Both the position numbers and the translations under genes were made by a program. From the NCBI RefSeq assembly GCF_032854445.1, contig NC_088301.1, positions 19,831,808 through 19,895,807 on the forward strand: a DNA stretch of 64,000 nt. The letters are read 5' to 3'. The notes under the pieces were generated by a model. That model saw only the letters and a list, made by a program, of their open reading frames with translations. It was not told the origin of the DNA and did not search any database. Each line of letters starts with the position of its first letter. Position 1 is the stretch's first letter. Positions 1-12,045 of this stretch are shown here, in pieces. The stretch comes from Liolophura sinensis. Lineage: Eukaryota; Mollusca; Polyplacophora; Chitonida; Chitonidae.

Positions 1-977
1 CACCATTAAATCCATCACACAGGCATTCACCAACGATATAGCTTCACACTTGCTGTCACCTCAGCACCATTAAATCCATCACACAGGCATTTACCAACTA
101 TGTAGCTTCACACTTGCTTTCACCTCAGCACCATTAAATCCATCACAAAGGCATTCACCAACTATGTAGCTTCACACTTGCTGTCACCTCAGCACCATTA
201 AATCCATCACAAAGGCATTCACCAACTATGTAGCTTCACACTTGCTGTCATGTCAGCACCATTAAATCCATCAAACAGGCACTCACCAACGATGTAGCTT
301 CGCACTTGCTGTCACCTCAGCACCATTAAATCCATCACAAAAGCATTCACCAACGATGTAGCTTCGCACTTGCTGTCACGTCAGCACCATTAAATCCATC
401 ACACAGGCATTCACCAACGATGTAGCTTCGCACTTGCTGTCACCTCAGCACCATTAAATCCATCACACAGGCATTCACCAACTACGTAGCTTCGCACTTG
501 CTGTCACCTCAGCACCATTAAATCCATCACACAGGCATTCACCAACGATATAGCTTCCCACTTGCTGTCATGTCAGCACCATTAAATCCATCACACAGAC
601 ATTCACCAACGATATAGCTTCGCACTTGCTGTCACGTCAGCACCATTAAATCCATCACACAGGCATTCACCAACGATGTAGCTTCGCACTTGCTGTCACG
701 TCAGCACCATTAAATCCATCACACAGGCATTCACCAACGATGTACATGTAGCTTCACACTTGCTGTCACCTCAGCACCATTAAATCCATCACACAGGCAT
801 TCACCAACTATGTAGCTTCGCACTTGCTGTCACGTCAGCACCATTAAATCCATCACACAGGCATTCACCAACGATGTAGCTTCACACTTGCTGTCACCTC
901 AGCACCATTAAATCCATCACACAGGCACTCACCAACTATGTAGCTTCACACTTGCTGTCACCTCAGCACCATTAAAT
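1..977. repeat. 64-bp minisatellite, cut by the left window edge
   Basis: About 15 head-to-tail copies of a 64-bp unit beginning CACCATTAAATCCATCACA and ending in TTGCTGTCACCTCAG. Units differ by a few substitutions (CACCTCAG or CACGTCAG at the end, GATATAG or GATGTAG inside). One unit near 739 carries a 6-bp ACATGT insertion. The array starts before the window and stops abruptly after CACCATTAAAT. No frame is open across it, so it is not coding. Confidence 0.97.
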
Positions 978-1973
978 TTGAATGTATGTTGATGGCATCG
1001 TGTAATTGTTTCACTTTTTCACAGGAACCTTGGCTTAATGATGAGCTGTATATATTCAGGCTCTATACAGTCTTAATACACCCACATAGGTCAAAGAAAG
1101 TCCCATTCTCTGTTGAGTTGTGGGAGAATCTCATACTGCTTTCCCATCTACAGTCTTTAATTTACTCTCCAGTTTGCAACTAAGCTGGAAAATCATTCTT
1201 TATGTGCTTGTCCGGTGAATGACGAATTCAGCATTCCCTGGATACTTGCAACACTTTGAAATTATGCCAAATTCTGTTCTTAAGAGTATTCTGCTGGTTT
1301 CATATAAGCTGCAAAAGTTTTCTTCGCAAAATGTTTTGTTTTTTTTTTTCATAAATTTCTCATTGTTCATGTACGTAGCATTATATGGAAATTTTCCATT
1401 GCTTAATTACCTCTCTGTCGTTAGGACTTCCCAGTGTCATTGGTAGTTATAGTGCCCATCATTCACATCTTGAAAACAACAATGAAAAATTTGTTTTATT
1501 ATGTCGTTGATGATATGATGAATGAACTTTGGTGTCACAATGTTCCAAAATCACAAACCGTGGTACTTTGAGCAAACTGTAGACTGTCGATATTAAAGCC
1601 TTCGATTCGTGCAAAAAAGTGAAGCACAATCATCACCATGTATTTACTCGGGTGACTTTCAGTTTCAGATATAACAGCCTTTGCAGCTCACCTTTGAATT
1701 AAGGTAGGAATTAAAGCACTACACCTCAGCAAGCACTTGTGACATTAAAAACCTGTCGACATAAAGGTACAACCAAACTAAGTGAGCCTAAGCAGGCTGT
1801 TCTCGATCAAGCAAATCTCACTGACCTTGTTAAAATTAGCAAAGGATCATGTATAAAAGCTGGATCATTGATATGTTTTGAGGGAAAATGTTTAAAACTG
1901 TAACATGCATGGTGTTGGATTTTACAGCATAATTTTTCACCATGACTATTTCATCTACTACATGTCTACATTG
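978..1973. other. AT-rich unique DNA, no gene seen
   Basis: It holds only short open frames (65 and 75 codons) of the size expected by chance. There is a pyrimidine tract plus CACAG before position 1024 that resembles a splice acceptor, but no matching donor or convincing coding composition follows. A T-run lies near 1339. Confidence 0.6.
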
Positions 1974-2131
1974 TCTTTTACAGCAAGACTTCTGCCTTAG
2001 AATCAGGCACTGACTTTTACAGCAAGACTTCTGCCTTAGAATCTGGCATTGACTTTTACAGCAAGACTTTTGCCTTAGCATCAGGCATTGACTTTTACAA
2101 CAAGACTTTAGCCTTAGAATCTGCCTGTAGT
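1974..2131. repeat. 39-bp minisatellite, 4 copies
   Basis: Four diverged copies of a 39-bp unit built on TTTTACAGCAAGACTTCTGC and CCTTAGAATCAGGCA. Because 39 is a multiple of three, a minus-strand frame stays open across it, but the peptide is only a translated repeat. Confidence 0.93.
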
Positions 2132-3127
2132 TCATGTAATACCAGCTTGATCGGTTATAAAATCACACTTACAGGCATATAATAAATACAAAATTATGTT
2201 ATTTTCTGATTTGCATGGGTTCCTGTGGTTATTAAAATTCTGGTAAATGAGCCATTATGGTTAGGCAGGATAACATAAAATGCTCTAAATTCCTGCTGTT
2301 ATAATGAAATATAAATTCTGTCTATGAATCCTGAAAATAAAATATGGAATAACTCATACAAAGCAGGATTCAAATTTCTGTAAATTTCCCTATAATTTCA
2401 TCTATAATTTTCATATCTTTTAGGAAATGCCAAATAGTGATTTGTTTCTTTTTAAGTGTTTATCACCATCGGAAGCAGTCAAAAATGTTAACACGCATGT
2501 GAGGAATTGTCCTTAGATCAGCAGAATGTTATTTTCTTCTCTGAATAAATGATAACCAGTACAAAGAGTTAATTTATATCCAAATTCATGTGTATTTGAA
2601 ACTACTTAAGATTAAAACAAGATTTCTGATCAATTTCAATAGGCTTCTAGCTGGGCCAATTATACACGCACAATCATACCTGTAGTCAACACGGAAAAGC
2701 TCAAGGCAAGATGTGAAAAAACAAAAGTACAGCTAGTACATTTTCAAAATGGCAAATAACATACTCTGTAATATCATTTAATTGACGGATGTATAAAAAT
2801 AAACGGTCTAATCTGTTGTCAACCAGAAAAACTTTCATCCAAAATGAATACCAATAACTGATGAAATTTTGTAGGAAATTTGTACTACACCTGAAAATAT
2901 TGATTTACTTATCTGATTACACTCAAGAAATTCATGCATGAAAGAGCAATTTTCATTGCAATTTTTACACATTTATAACTTGATTTTAGAGACAAAACTA
3001 CATTGGCTGGATTGGCCAGTTTCAGGGCTTCACAAAAAGTACAATTTTATGAGTCGACACAGAATAATGCCTTCAGAATATACTTGAGTAATCAACTTGC
3101 AAACATGAGAAAAGTTTGTTGAATAAT
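2132..3127. other. AT-rich unique DNA, no gene seen
   Basis: No open frame above background, no tRNA-like boxes and no tandem structure were found. Probably intronic or intergenic. Confidence 0.55.
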
Positions 3128-3405
3128 GTACACTATATATCATGGCTGTCAGTTTTTATTAGTGGATTGAGGCAACTTGAGCACCGGGCATAAACCACCA
3201 AACTCAGGAAAATTACTGACAAACTTTACCAGATGCCATGCACCAATATGCACACCCTACTGTTAAATGGAAGACAAGTTGTCTACATCGAACGTCAGAC
3301 TTTGCAAACAGTCATACAAGAGCCATAGATCGCTTTTCGTCACCACAGTGCCCCACATCCATGGCCCGAAGTCGGCTTCCTTAAACTGCTTTTTTTGTCC
3401 GTAGA
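3128..3405 (-). mobile_element. SINE-B-like remnant
   Basis: The words GCACCGGGCATAAACCACC, ATTACTGACAAACTTTACC and CACCAATATGCACACCCTAC match the order of similar words in the copies near 45530, 49255 and 51370 (CGGAGTGCCGG, TAAACCACCGAC, AGTAACTGAC, CAGATATGCAC). The copy is badly decayed and its ends are approximate. It runs tail-left like the minus-oriented SINE-A copies. Confidence 0.45.
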
Positions 3406-3880
3406 TTGGTTTATTACCTGTTACCATATATGTATTTCTGTGCCTGAAACTTGGTAGGTCCGTAACATCTGGATTGTATTACATAGCCAAGAAGCCAAAG
3501 AAAGATGAACCAGTTCTCATCGAAACCTTTCTTAGCTCAAAGCCCTTTCATCCAGGTAACATTAAACGTAAGGCTATTCCTTCAGATGGTTTCACATAAA
3601 CAAGTTTCATGTAGTCATCCATTTAACGGACCATGTAACAGGCACATGACGGATGAGGGACACGTCAACTCCAGCAGAGAATTTCTTAAAGGTTATCCAA
3701 TCTAAGAGCAACTTTTCCAAGATATGGCTGTAATGTACCTCAAATTACACTTCAAGGTCACCCTGCTGTAAAACATGTTGTCAAAAAGTTCGCTGAGCTA
3801 AAAACACAGTTACAGTTAATGTTGGTTTACAATTAAATATACCCACTTTAACGAGAACAAAAAATGTCATCCATACATCC
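3406..3880. other. Unique DNA, no gene seen
   Basis: A 66-codon plus frame at 3505-3705 has no recognisable domain and no good splice context. Nothing else stands out. Confidence 0.5.
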
Positions 3881-4705
3881 ACAAAATGTTCACATCATGC
3901 GTTCACAAAATGCTCACATCATGCGTTCACAAAATGTTCACATCATCCGTTCACAAAATGCTCACATCATGCGTTCACAAAATGCTCACATCATGCATTC
4001 ACAAAATGTTCACATCATGCATTCACAAAATGTTCACATCATCCGTTCACAAAATGCTCACATCATGCGTTCACAAAATGCTCACATCATGCATTCACAA
4101 AATGTTCACATCATGCATTCACAAAATGCTCACATCATGCGTTCACAAAATGCTCACATCATGCGTTCACAAAATGTTCACATCATGCGTTCACAAAATC
4201 TTCACATCATGCATTCACAAAATGCTCACATCATGCGTTCACAAAATGTTCACATCATGCATTCACAAAATGCTCACATCATCCGTTCACAAAATGCTCA
4301 CATCATGCGTTCACAAAATGCTCACATCATGCATTCACAAAATGCTCACATCATGCATTCACAAAATGTTCACATCATGCGTTCACAAAATGCTCACATC
4401 ATGCGTTCACAAAATGTTCACATCATGCGTTCACAAAATCTTCACATCATGCATTCACAAAATGCTCACATCATGCGTTCACAAAATGTTCACATCATGC
4501 ATTCACAAAATGCTCACATCATCCGTTCACAAAATGCTCACATCATGCGTTCACAAAATGTTCACATCATGCGTTCACAAAATGTTCACATCATGCATTC
4601 ACAAAATGCTCACATCATGCGTTCACAAAATGTTCACATCATGCATTCACAAAATGCTCACATCATGCATTCACAAAATGTTCACATCATGCGTTCACAA
4701 AATGA
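3881..4705. repeat. 24-bp minisatellite with 240-bp higher-order repeat
   Basis: About 34 copies of a 24-bp unit, ACAAAATGYTCACATCATGC plus RTTC, varying at three positions. Positions 4141-4320 are identical to 4381-4560, which shows a 240-bp (10-unit) higher-order period. The unit has no stop codon in two plus frames, so frames of 296 and 286 codons run through it. One encodes an 8-residue repeat SQNVHIMR. I treat these frames as by-products: there is no signal peptide, no splice context and the repeat is near-identical at DNA level. Confidence 0.95.
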
Positions 4706-4925
4706 CACTGTGCATCCATACACTAAATGTTCACCAGTTCTATTAAATACTTAATGCTCTACATAAATATCCAAACTGAGAAGGTAACACTAGACTTAAT
4801 GTATACAAGCATTGATAAAGCAACCAACATGCTGTTCAAAAAGCGGATGCATCTGTTCTTTTCCATTTATGTCACCCGAATCATGATTTACGTACCTTTC
4901 AACCTACATGCAGGTGTGAGATTGA

Positions 4926-6020
4926 TTGCCCATGTTCCCAGATTTAAGCTCTGAGATCGGCTGCCCATGCTCCCAGATTTGGTTGCCCATGTTCCCAGAT
5001 TTAAGCTCTGAGACTGGCTGCCCATGTTCCCAGATTTGGTTGCCCATGTTCCCAGATTTAAGCTCTGAGACTGGCTGCCCATGTTCCCAGATTTGGTTGC
5101 CCATGTTCCCAGCTTTAAGCTCTGAGATTGGTTGCCCATGTTCCCAGATTTGGTTGCCCATGTTCCCAGATTTGGTTGCCCATGTTCCCAGATTTAATCT
5201 CTGAGACTGGCTGCCCATGTTCCCAGATTTGGTTGCCAATGTTCCCAGCTTCAAGCTCTGAGATTGATTGCCCATGTTTCCAGCTTTAATCTATGAGAAG
5301 GGTTGCCCATGTTCCCAGATTTGGTTGCCCATGTTCCCAGCTTTAAGCTCTGAGATTGGTTGCCCATGTTCCCAGATTTGGTTGCAGATGTTCCCAGCTT
5401 TAAGCTCTGAGATTGGTTGCCCATGTTCCCAGCATTAAGCTATAAGAAGGGTTGCCCATTTTCCCACATTTTTTTGCCCATGTTCCCAGATTTATGCTCT
5501 GAGATAAGTTGCCCATGTTTCCAGCTTTGAGATCGGTTGTCCGTTCCCAGCTTTAAGCTCTGAGGTTGGTTGCCCATGTTCCCAGTTTAAGCTCTGTGAT
5601 TGTTTGCCCATGTTCCAAGCTTTAAGCCCTGTGAATTTTTGCCCATGTTCCCAGATTTGGTTGCCCATGTTCCCAGCTTTAAACTCTTGAGATTGGTTGC
5701 CCATGTTCCCAGATCTGGTTGCCCATGTTCCAAGCTTTAAGCTCTGAGATGGGTTGCCCATGTTCCTAGCTTTAAATTTTTAGATTGTTTGCCCATTTTC
5801 CCAGCTTTAAGCTCTGAGATTGGTTGCCCATGTTCCCAGTTTTAAGCTCTGAGATTGTTTGCCCATGTTCCCAGCTTTAAGCTCTGAGACTGGTTGCCCA
5901 TGTTCCCAGCTTTAAGCTCTGAGATTGTTTGCCCATGTTCCCAGATTTAAGCTCTGTGATTGTTTGCCCATGTTCCCAGCTTTAAGCTCTGTGATTGTTT
6001 GCCCATGTTCCCAGCCTTAA
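4926..6020. repeat. Compound 22-bp/35-bp minisatellite
   Basis: About 40 occurrences of GCCCATGTTCCCAG. They are spaced either about 22 bp (followed by ATTTGGTT) or about 35 bp (followed by CTTTAAGCTCTGAGATTG). The left half mixes both spacings, while the right half (after about 5560) is mainly the 35-bp form. Overlapping open frames on both strands (up to 123 codons on minus) are repeat artefacts. Confidence 0.93.
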
Positions 6021-6690
6021 GCTTCCACATTAACCGCTCTGCAGCGCTACATTCATTAGCCTGGAATTCAGTCCTGTCGCCTGCGCTGTCCTCAAAGTTC
6101 CAACGTTGCTGGGCACAAATAGTTGTCCACCATGACCTTAAAGTAATTCTGAACTTGTGCTTGTATTACCAAAATATGTGGGAATAATAAAGACCATAAC
6201 ATTGCAAATAACACAAATGTAACCCATGCATCCACTCGGACTGAGGCCGAGCAACAGAAATTTAACAGCAAACCCCAATTTTCAAATCATGCGACTCCAT
6301 TGATATGGTGGACTCGACTGTTCTTCCCCTTTCTGCTTATCTTTTTTCACAATAGCAGATTATACTCCCTTTATATTCATTACTGACACACAAATAAAAG
6401 CTAAGACTCCCAACTCCCGACTTGAATTGAACATGGCAGTTAGCGAAGCTTGGCTTAATTGCTGCTGATAATTGTGAAATTATTGTCTTTATTATTCACT
6501 AATAATTAGGTAATATAAAGTCAGAATTACTGTAGGATTAGAGAAAATATGCTTTTGTACCATACAGCTGTGACATTATAACGAGGACAGCATAGTCAAA
6601 GAGACTGAGTTCCACATTTATAAATGGACTGTACTTCTGAAGGTTAAGCTGGGAAGAATGACAAAAATCTGAGGTGTACTTTCAACCATG
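6021..6690. other. Unique DNA, no gene seen
   Basis: A short plus frame runs out of the preceding array to 6187. Otherwise AT-rich sequence without coding signals. Confidence 0.5.
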
Positions 6691-6756
6691 TGTGCGTGTG
6701 CTATGGGTGATGTGTGCGTGTGCTATGGGTGATGTGTGCGTGTGCTATGGGTGATG
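6691..6756. repeat. 22-bp perfect triplicate
   Basis: Three exact copies of a 22-bp unit, TGTGCGTGTGCTATGGGTGA followed by TG. Confidence 0.95.
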
Positions 6757-8259
6757 TGACATCGTCTTTCTGGTACCTCAGGCGGTACATCCCACGACCT
6801 AATAAGGATTCCACATTGGAAGTTGATTTATAGATACCAAGCACATCAGAAAAATATGTCTGTGACCATTTATAGGTCTGTTTTCACCTGGCTTCCTAAA
6901 TATATAACTCAGGCTATATTATCTGTCGTCCTTTCTTTTAACATGCTACATTTATTTACTTAAATGATATGAGATACTTCACCCTCCAACCATAAATCTG
7001 CCATTATATATTTTTTTATTTGTTTGCCTGCTTCTTAGTTTAATATATTTAATTGACTGTCAATTGCATAATTGGAGTATGGTAATCAGTTTCATGGGTG
7101 GAGGAATTTTACCCAAGCTTAAGCATCCATGTGCCTTTGGCAAGTTGAGCTTTCTACAGTATTGCTGAAAGACATGGTCCTCAATGAATGTTTGACAGCG
7201 CAAGGGACCACTGTGCAAGCATCGTCAAACCGACTTATTGCCACTAAAGCCTGGCCCATAAGCATGCAGTTGACAGCAGGAGGAACCACAAATTCTCTGC
7301 ATAAGGCCGGTTTTAAAAGCAGTACCTTGTTTGTCCTGAGTGATTGAAAAGCAAAACACAAAACCATATTGCCATGCACCGTGTTTTTAATGTCAGTAAG
7401 TCATGAGTGTAAGCTCATCTGTAAAATGGAGGACACATTTTTTCCATTGGACGAAACCTGAGAGCGACCTGGGTAATCCAATCATCTCTGTGAAGTTGTC
7501 TACCGATGAACCTTACCACATATCATCCAGTCTTACAGGCCATATTCCTGAAAAGGCCTTTAGGTGGTCTGTGAACTAACGCCCACTCAACGTTACCAAG
7601 GCCCCACAAACAGCTAGAATCTGGATGTCCAAAATCCCCCAGCCCCTTCCATCTCACAACATTTCCACAAATAAATGAAAATAAAAATAAAAATGATATT
7701 CAGACTGTCATTATTGTTAAGCATTTAGATGTTTAGATATAAACGCTATGCGCCGAGTTTCAGGGAATTTGGTGCAATACTTTAGTAGGAGTTGTATCAA
7801 CAAAATCAGTAAATATGAAAATAATAACCGGACTACAATTAAACTTAAGCATGCACAAGTTTAGACGAGAGGCAAGATGTACATATGATAAGTTTTATGG
7901 AACTAGTTTCAGTACCTTTGGAAAAGTTGCATTCAAAAAAACTGAATACATGGAAATGCATTATTAGGCAAATTCTTAAATGTGGGTAATTATAAAAATT
8001 TGCAGTTAAATTTAAACATGCACTAATTCAGATGATACTAGGTAAAGGCTAGTGCACATGGAAAACATATGTTGTCGAAAACTGCATTTTCAGACCCCAG
8101 TGTCAAATGATTTTGAATATCGCCGTTATCCATGAACAAGCAACAATTGCTGTCCACATTTGCAGAACTGAAAGTTGTCATTCTAACTTCCATTTTGTAT
8201 CTGCTCGCATAAAATTTCCATACACACTGACCGGTTGATGCAGAAGACAAAGATCTCAC
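6757..8259. other. Unique DNA with one dispersed repeat
   Basis: 6789-6885 is related to 43528-43625 (shared order: a CCACA word, AGTTGATTTA, CCAAGCAC, AATATGT or AATGGAT, TAGGTCTG), so it is an old interspersed repeat. The frames at 7119-7379 (both strands) have no recognisable product. A minus frame 8038-8259 follows the candidate exon at 8260-8530 but lies in a different frame. Confidence 0.45.
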
Positions 8260-8530
8260 AAGATCCAGATTGCACGCAGATTAAAAAAAGGCCAGGTTCA
8301 TTTGTTTCGGGATTTTTTGTTGCCCAAAATAGAACTAACTGAATCTTTGGATCAACTGTCCCAGGCTCAGGAATTCTTGCTGTGGTTTCCCGCACACATG
8401 AGTAAATTCCCATGATTGTTTGTTGTCTGGATGAAGAAACCTTGTTTTTGAGAGCAAATGTTGTCTGTGTGTGCTGGGCTTCATCAAGGTAGGTGTAGTT
8501 TGGGAAGAAATCCATCTCATGCACCAGCAG
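8260..8530 (-). CDS. Possible internal exon of an unknown gene
   Basis: On the minus strand, TGTGATCACAG precedes position 8530 as a possible acceptor. An open frame then begins LLVHEMDFFPNYTYLDEA and runs about 90 codons to a possible donor (CTT|GTGAGAT) at 8260/8259. The composition looks protein-like (aromatic and acidic residues, later LVLFWATKNP, no low complexity). I do not recognise the family. An A7 run at 8283-8289 could mark a frameshift, since a different minus frame is open downstream to 8038. Open frames of this length are expected by chance in 64 kb, so this is tentative. Its frame does not fit a direct splice from the exon at 15736-15923. Confidence 0.22.
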
Positions 8531-10662
8531 CTGTGATCACACACATTAAATTAGCCACATTAGGCTGCACTTGCTGCCACATAAAGTAATTATTGATAAT
8601 TATTGATAATTCTTAGACACATCATTCAAATACATGAATAAAACAACAGGTTGACCTACAATGCTTAGATTATTGTTATAAATTAAATGGAAAAGAGTAT
8701 TACTGTATTTTACCTGAGGTTTTGCATATTTCAAGTGATGCATTTTGCTTGATTCTGATTGATTTATCCACATTTATACTCAGGACGGCAGACATTTAGG
8801 AACTTGACTAATCACTATTGAGGCAGTGGCAAGCAGACAGCGAGGGGAAAGATAACACGGGAAGGTACATGAAAATGAACAACATAGGACGAAATTCAGA
8901 GAAGTAAGGCTCATAACAACCAGAAATTATAGTATGTAAGACCACAGAACAATATGCACAGCCTATATAAATGGTGAATGTCAACAAAACCTGGTTTTGG
9001 CCGTGAAACAGAGTTTTGTATTAACTCCCATGTTATCTTGACAATGTTTTCTCCACCTTGTGCCAGCGAGTATGAAGTGTATTGGCGTGAGTAAAACAAC
9101 AAATGTCCGATGCAGATGTCCACAGTCTCGAATAGGCCGGCCCACTTCTTAGATATTTTTGGGAAGTTTGATTAACTTTTTATCAGAAAACTCAGTGTTG
9201 GCATTAAAAGTACCGTTTTAAGATCTTCACATGCCTTTTTGTAAGTGTATTTAGACAAAATGAACTTTAGGTGAAATAGTGCTCTCACCGAAGCAAAAAT
9301 GCCACATATTTCCTTTAAACCCAATTCAGGGAAATACAAATGAATGCATGCTAGCCTTCATAATCAATCAATTCTCAGGTCACTCCTCAGGGAATGCTTC
9401 AGAGTCACCCTCCGGTTTACCCTTGAGATAGATTAAACCTCTCAAGACTTCCCGCTGTCAGACTTTGAGCCACATGCAGACACTTAACAGTGTGCATTGC
9501 GCAGGGTTGCACCAAGCACCCATCACGTTCATTCGCATATCAAAGAACCGAATCAGGTTTACTGGCTGTAGAAGAACAAACAACACCGCAATTAAATGTC
9601 AAAGTTGCTAATTCATTGGCCATCTCCATAGAAACCTTGACAACAAACCCACGCTCACGCTGTTATTTATCTCATCACCACGAAATTGGATTCACACATG
9701 GCCAGAAATTTTCTGTGTGCGGACAGCACACATCGGTCTTCAAATTATCAATATTATTAAAAGCTATACTATATAACCATATTGGAAAAGGCGTTAAATA
9801 TAAATCTGGAATTAATAATAGTGCTGTAATATTTTTTTTATGTGTTTATCTTAACACGACTGTATTAATGCACCTCAGTCTTATGTGCTATGCAAGTTAG
9901 CAGATACAATATCGTAGTGGTCTTCAGAATACGTGTGTATACCCTAATTCTTCAAACATTTGGGACACCTGGACTGCTCTTTTTAACCAATATACACGTA
10001 ACTGTAGCAGGAATATTGAGTTTTTTTCTTCACATGATTAGTACATCTAACGACCAACATATTCATATTTTTACCTTCCCCAAAAGCTGTGAGAGAAATG
10101 TAAATCTTTGCTTTCAGCACTACTTCTATCTGTCCTAAAAACTAGAAGAAAAAGGGTAGCTAGGCCATACAAGGAAGCTGGTTGAAATCCACAATAACGT
10201 GTAGTGGGTTTTAATCTAAACTGTGTCCACATTAGAAAACCACGCCGACAGTAATCCTCCAACCCTCGGTTTTCCAATTACGACCTTACACCATAAGATT
10301 TATATCTTATATCACCAAAGCCATATGTCCATCTTTGGAAAGACATCAGGGCATCCTTAAGAATTCTTTGTTGGGAGTAACACAACTCTATCAGTAGTGA
10401 GTTTTTTATTCATTCTTACTATGGACAAAAAATATGGATTTAAAGAACTTAATTAACCATGAGAGAAAACAACAACAAAAAAAGTTCTGTAAAAATTAAT
10501 GCCAATAAGAACTTTACAGTGGAGGTCATTTTTGAAGGGTCAGTTGGGTTATACCCAAGTGACATCTTCTTAAGTCCACATTACAAGCCATACATATAGA
10601 AAAAATGAAATAATAAATATATAAAGGTATTATACCATTTTCAGGGTTTTGCTAGTGATGCT
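8531..10662. other. Unique DNA, no gene seen
   Basis: Contains a small TAATTATTGA tandem at about 8588-8612. A 136-codon plus frame at 9490-9900 lacks domain-like features or good splice sites and is compatible with chance. Confidence 0.5.
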
Positions 10663-10839
10663 TACTTCATTTTTAATTTATTTATTTGATAGTTGTTTTA
10701 TGTCATACTCAAGCATACTTCACTTTTTTTACAGGACGGCAGCCAGCATTATGGTGGGAGGAAACCGGGCAGAGCCCTGGGGAATCCCACGACCATCTGC
10801 AAATTGCTGCCAGACTTTCCCACATACTTCATTTTTAAT
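10663..10839 (-). mobile_element. SINE-A copy with 15-bp target-site duplication
   Basis: The body 10678-10824 carries the family words: a (TTTA)n tail, GTTTTATGTCATACTCAAG, CAGCATTATGGTGGGAGGAA, ACCGGGCAGAGCC and CTGCCAGACTTTCCCACA. TACTTCATTTTTAAT occurs exactly at 10663-10677 and 10825-10839, a perfect 15-bp target-site duplication. The tRNA-like head is missing, so this is a 5'-truncated insertion on the minus strand. The TATACGACGG word has been replaced by a T-rich stretch. Confidence 0.92.
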
Positions 10840-11473
10840 GTTTCGAGTCTATTTCAGTACCATGGTAGGGTCAGCTCATGAAATTAAACTTTGGTTGGCC
10901 AAGAAACGCGTGCAATAACTTTGTAAATAATGTATAAATATAAACACTGCCACATACCGATACTACATGAATAATACCAGACTATCCAGGCCAATATCTA
11001 GAGTCAATTCAGTTCCGGAAACCGCTTGGGCTCCCCCAAACAGCTGGCTGTCCAAACTAAACAAGATATATTCAAACTAACAAGTAAATTAAAAACAAAA
11101 TATGATGGTTTACCAATAAAAAGTTAAGTTTTCACACAAATTTCTTTCATTCACAGACTTAAAAGCTCTTAGAAATCATCACTTTGAGTTGCATTTTTGA
11201 AATTGCTTTACCCACAGTCGCAATGTCAGCATTAAAGTTTGGGATCAGAACCTTTGATGTTTATCTAGACATCTGACTATCAGTCACTTAGAACAGCTGT
11301 ACAGAGATGAATCTATCAGAATATGGAGAACCTCCATGACCTCTCAACAATCCGGTCGCTGTGAGTTCAAGAAATATATTTGTTTTGTCCCCACCACCTC
11401 CCCCCGCTCCAGCCAACTGCCTCATCTAAAATTTCTTTTCCCTATTAAATTTTGTATTCAGATCTGATGGTGG
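10840..11473. other. Unique DNA, no gene seen
   Basis: AT-rich with a C-rich patch (CCACCACCTCCCCCCGC) near 11390. No coding or RNA signal seen. Confidence 0.5.
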
Positions 11474-11662
11474 TCAAAACAATTTCGGTAAGTGGGAAGG
11501 TCTTGCAGCAAGTTGCGGATGGTCGTGGGTTCCCCCCAGGTTCTGCCCGGTTTTCTCCCACCATGACGCTGGCCGCCGTTGTATATGTGAAATATTCTTG
11601 AGTATGAAGTAAAACATCAATCAAATAAATAAATAAATAGATAAATAAATCAAAACAATTTC
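11474..11662 (+). mobile_element. SINE-A copy with 13-bp target-site duplication
   Basis: The body 11487-11649 reads in sense: GGGAAGGTCTTGCAGCAAG, GGATGGTCGTGGGTT, TCTCCCACCATGACGCTGG, GAAATATTCTTGAGTATG, ending in (AAAT)n. TCAAAACAATTTC flanks it exactly at 11474-11486 and 11650-11662. It lacks the tRNA-like head (5'-truncated). Confidence 0.92.
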
Positions 11663-11765
11663 CTTGTATAGACACTGTGACGACATATCCATCATACTGT
11701 AGCTAGTACACAACATGTGCATCACTACGATGTCCTTCACCGTCTGATACGTTTGATGTTACATG

Positions 11766-12045
11766 TGGCATTAGAATTTACAAGTGTCACATGTGGCACT
11801 GGAATTTACAAGTGTCATATGTGGCTTTGGATTTTACATCTGTCATATGTGGCTTTGGAATTTACATGTGTCACATGTGGCATTGGAATTTACAAGTGTC
11901 ACATGTGGCTTTGGATTTTACATCTGTCATATGTGGCATTGGAATTTACATGTGTGACATGTGGCATTGGAATTTGCATGTGTGACAAGTGGCATTGGAA
12001 TTTACATGTGTCACATGTGGCATTGGAGTTTACAAGTGTCACATG
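11766..12045. repeat. 28-bp minisatellite
   Basis: About ten copies of a 28-bp unit built on GGCATTGGAATTTACAAGTG followed by TCACATGT. Each unit contains a CACATGTG or CATATGTG E-box-like palindrome. Since 28 is not a multiple of three, the open plus frames (126 and 64 codons) cycle through all three readings. Confidence 0.94.

Noticed and set aside
1-977. CRISPR-like regular repeats
   Set aside because: The 64-bp units are contiguous, without unique spacers, and the surrounding DNA is animal-type with SINEs; no cas genes.
3864-4754. 296-codon Gln/Asn/His-rich open frame
   Set aside because: It is a 24-bp tandem array read in frame. A second frame is equally open, the repeat is conserved at DNA rather than protein level, and there are no splice or signal features.
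9490-9900. 136-codon plus frame
   Set aside because: Its length is within chance for this amount of AT-rich DNA. The end is a hydrophobic run from AT-rich sequence, and no acceptor or donor is convincing.
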